The notes beneath the pieces are model-generated. The model saw nothing but the letters and a program-made list of their open reading frames with translations. It searched no databases and was not told where the DNA came from. From positions 82,775 through 146,774 of the forward strand of contig JAQTNK010000003.1 in assembly GCA_028713915.1 (NCBI GenBank): a stretch of DNA of 64,000 bases, written 5' to 3'. Positions 62,446-64,000 of this stretch are shown in pieces. The translations under genes and the position numbers were made by a program. The DNA comes from Rhodocyclaceae bacterium (lineage in GTDB: Bacteria > Pseudomonadota > Gammaproteobacteria > Burkholderiales > Rhodocyclaceae). How positions within the stretch are numbered: the stretch's first letter is position 1; every line of letters begins with the position of its first letter.

Positions 62446-64000
62446 TAGTGCTTCACGTCGATGAAATTGCGGTTCATCTGCTTCAGCAGCTTCTTCATGT
62501 CGCCGACGCGCACGACGTCGGAATCGCTGCGGGAGTGGATGTGGATGTCGCCGCCGCCGTTGCTGCCGCCGGCGCCGGCCATGCCGCGGATGACCTCGGC
62601 GTATTGCGCAGGCAGCACCATTTCCTGTTCATGCAACTGGGTGAGCGGATTGACGCCGGCGGGAATGTCGAAGCCGCCTTCGGCCGACATCAGGCGCGAG
62701 CCTGCGGCCAGCACTAGCCCATCGATGCCGATCGCGGCGGGTACCGCCATCGGGCCCAGATAGGGCGCCAGGAATGCCACTTCGCCCGCAAATGCTTGCG
62801 CGGCCGAATTGCCGATCGCCTTCAGCGCATTGGCCGCTTGCATCGCCAGCGATTCCGTCGAAGCGGCCGTCTCGGTGGCGGTGCGCGCCGCCGCTCCGGC
62901 TTCGGTCGCTGTCGTCATGCTGAGCTGGCTGGCGATGTAGGCCGCCACCTTCTTAGCCTCCATGCTGACGAACTCGCCGACGATGGCTTGCCCGATGCCG
63001 GACAATGCCTTCTTGAGCGTCGTCGTGCCCATGATCATGCCGGTGATCGACTTCTCGATCGCGCTGGTGATCGGCTGGAACAGCTTTGCCCATTCCTCCT
63101 TGCTGTTGTTCGCCATGTCGGTCTGGATCTTGGCGACCTCCAGCGCGTGCTTGCGCTCGACGTCGAGCAGCTTGTCCTTTTCCTTCTGAAGCTCGACATC
63201 GCTATGATTCGGATCATGCTCGGTCGCCGCGACGCGCGCCTGCTGCGCCTGCTGCTGGATGTCGAAGCGCTGGTCCTCGAACTGCTGTTCCAGCGCGAGC
63301 AGCTTGCCTTTGCTGATTTGGCCAAGGTCGTATTGACGCTTGGCCATTTCCTCATCCATCGTGACGCCATCGAGTGCGGACTTTTCGGCCGCATCGACGG
63401 CTTCGCGGTTCATGGCAATCTTTTGCGCGTTCGCCTTCTTGAGAATGTCCAGGTCGTTCTGCGCGATCTTGCGGCGAATGGCGATGCGCTCTTCCGAGGA
63501 GACGTTCTCGTCGCGCAGGATCGCCTGCCAGTACTGGTTCTCCTGCTGCTTGTCGAACTCGCGCAGATCGGCCGCCTTCTGGTAGTAGACCTTGAGGTCG
63601 GCGAGGTCGGCCTCCCAGCCGCTCATGCGCGACTTGTCCTTGGCGCCGGCCTTCGGATCGACGAAGTGTTTCTTGCCGTGCTCCTCGTTTCCGTCGCCCT
63701 CGTGCTTGGGCTTCTCGCCGTAGGCCGCCGCCACGGCCGCTTTCATCTTCTCGGCGGCGTCCTGTTCCATCTTCAGCCGCTTGGCGGTGGACTTGGCCAC
63801 GATCTCGTCGACCTGATCGAGGCCGACCTGCCAGGCCCGCGCGACTTCGCCGGTGGCCCAGGGCGTGGTGAACGCTTTCCATGCCGCCGTGGCAAATGCG
63901 GTGATATAAGTCACGCCGACAGCCAGGATGCCGCGGATCGCCTCGAACACTTCCTCGAAGACCAACTTCAGCGCAGTGATGGCGATCTGCACGACGGCGA
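62445..64000 (-). CDS. Tail tape measure protein, C-terminal part (runs off window)
   Basis: At least 518 codons; the track's start at 63992 is only an internal GTG and the frame stays open to the edge. A long Lys/Glu/Gln-rich coiled coil (about 60-270) is followed by an Ala/Gly-rich hydrophobic domain (IGQAIVGEFVSMEAKKVAAYIASQLS and AFLAPYLGPMAVPAAIGIDG). It ends with the FDIPAGVNPLTQLHEQEMVLPA motif seen at the end of many tape-measure proteins. Sets tail length and is ejected during infection. Confidence 0.88.
   Translation of the reverse strand, partial: AVVQIAITALKLVFEEVFEAIRGILAVGVTYITAFATAAWKAFTTPWATGEVARAWQVGLDQVDEIVAKSTAKRLKMEQDAAEKMKAAVAAAYGEKPKHEGDGNEEHGKKHFVDPKAGAKDKSRMSGWEADLADLKVYYQKAADLREFDKQQENQYWQAILRDENVSSEERIAIRRKIAQNDLDILKKANAQKIAMNREAVDAAEKSALDGVTMDEEMAKRQYDLGQISKGKLLALEQQFEDQRFDIQQQAQQARVAATEHDPNHSDVELQKEKDKLLDVERKHALEVAKIQTDMANNSKEEWAKLFQPITSAIEKSITGMIMGTTTLKKALSGIGQAIVGEFVSMEAKKVAAYIASQLSMTTATEAGAAARTATETAASTESLAMQAANALKAIGNSAAQAFAGEVAFLAPYLGPMAVPAAIGIDGLVLAAGSRLMSAEGGFDIPAGVNPLTQLHEQEMVLPAQYAEVIRGMAGAGGSNGGGDIHIHSRSDSDVVRVGDMKKLLKQMNRNFIDVKH

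Larger units (their letters stand above)
49783..64000. mobile_element. Tailed prophage (one end; continues past window)
   Basis: All genes are on the minus strand with stops overlapping starts: tail genes, DGR, lysis cassette, then the attachment fragment. Integrase, head and packaging genes must lie to the right of the window. A long non-contractile tail is implied by the tape measure, DUF2460, DUF2163, NlpC and tip protein order. No disrupted gene is seen, so it may be functional. Confidence 0.88.

Overview
The window is high-GC chromosomal DNA (long antisense shadow ORFs under almost every gene) from a Gram-negative bacterium. The gene content (RpfE-like gene overlapping recJ, prfB-lysS, YcaO, rubrerythrin/DUF3501 cluster) suggests a betaproteobacterium, perhaps Rhodocyclales-like. 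That assignment is inference, since there is no rRNA or complete tRNA here. Positions 1 to about 49.8 kb are host chromosome. From about 49.8 kb to the right edge is one end of a tailed prophage.

Host part, left to right. (1) 0-5 kb, minus strand: an N-acetylglutaminylglutamine-type amidotransferase, glgC and the N-terminal part of glgP, a glycogen/osmolyte block. (2) 5-13 kb: RpfE-like gene and recJ, three small exported proteins, prfC, a stand-alone FIST protein and a TPR protein. (3) 13-17 kb: a rubrerythrin, Fe-S oxidoreductase and DUF3501 operon with a hidden 28-codon ORF, then an HtrA-like protease broken by a one-base deletion. (4) 17-27 kb: two MFS exporters and translation genes (prfB with its programmed frameshift, lysS, mnmC, gltX). 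(5) 27-33 kb: ygiD, cytochrome b561 and two yceI genes divergent from a LysR regulator, then a Tas-type aldo/keto reductase and a VIT-family transporter. (6) 33-40 kb: a beta-hydroxyacid dehydrogenase, small proteins, an AlkA-like glycosylase, YcaO and a DUF6765 protein. (7) 39.8-49.4 kb, minus strand: a carbon-metabolism block of GH15 glucosidase/trehalase, polyphosphate-glucokinase-like ROK kinase, a transaldolase-transketolase fusion, gnd, zwf and pgl. It could take glucose released from a glucoside through phosphorylation into both branches of the pentose phosphate pathway. Two long related hairpins lie between gnd and zwf.

Prophage part. The 3' half of a tRNA-Val gene at 49.78-49.83 kb, with its terminator, marks the attachment site. 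Reading minus-strand transcription from the right edge, the order is tape measure (partial), DUF2460, DUF2163, NlpC/P60 peptidase and large tail-tip protein, the order known from the RcGTA/lambda-like tail module. A small protein and a tail-fibre protein follow, then a complete diversity-generating retroelement (DGR), then lysis genes (holin candidates, GH19 endolysin, nested Rz/Rz1) up to the attachment site.

The DGR is the outstanding system. Its target is a 449-aa protein ending in a 112-bp variable repeat (VR). Avd follows, then a 112-bp template repeat (TR) starting one base after the avd stop, then a reverse transcriptase with YVDD and IGNLLSQ motifs. TR and VR differ at 11 positions, 10 of them at TR adenines, which is the signature of DGR mutagenic retrohoming.
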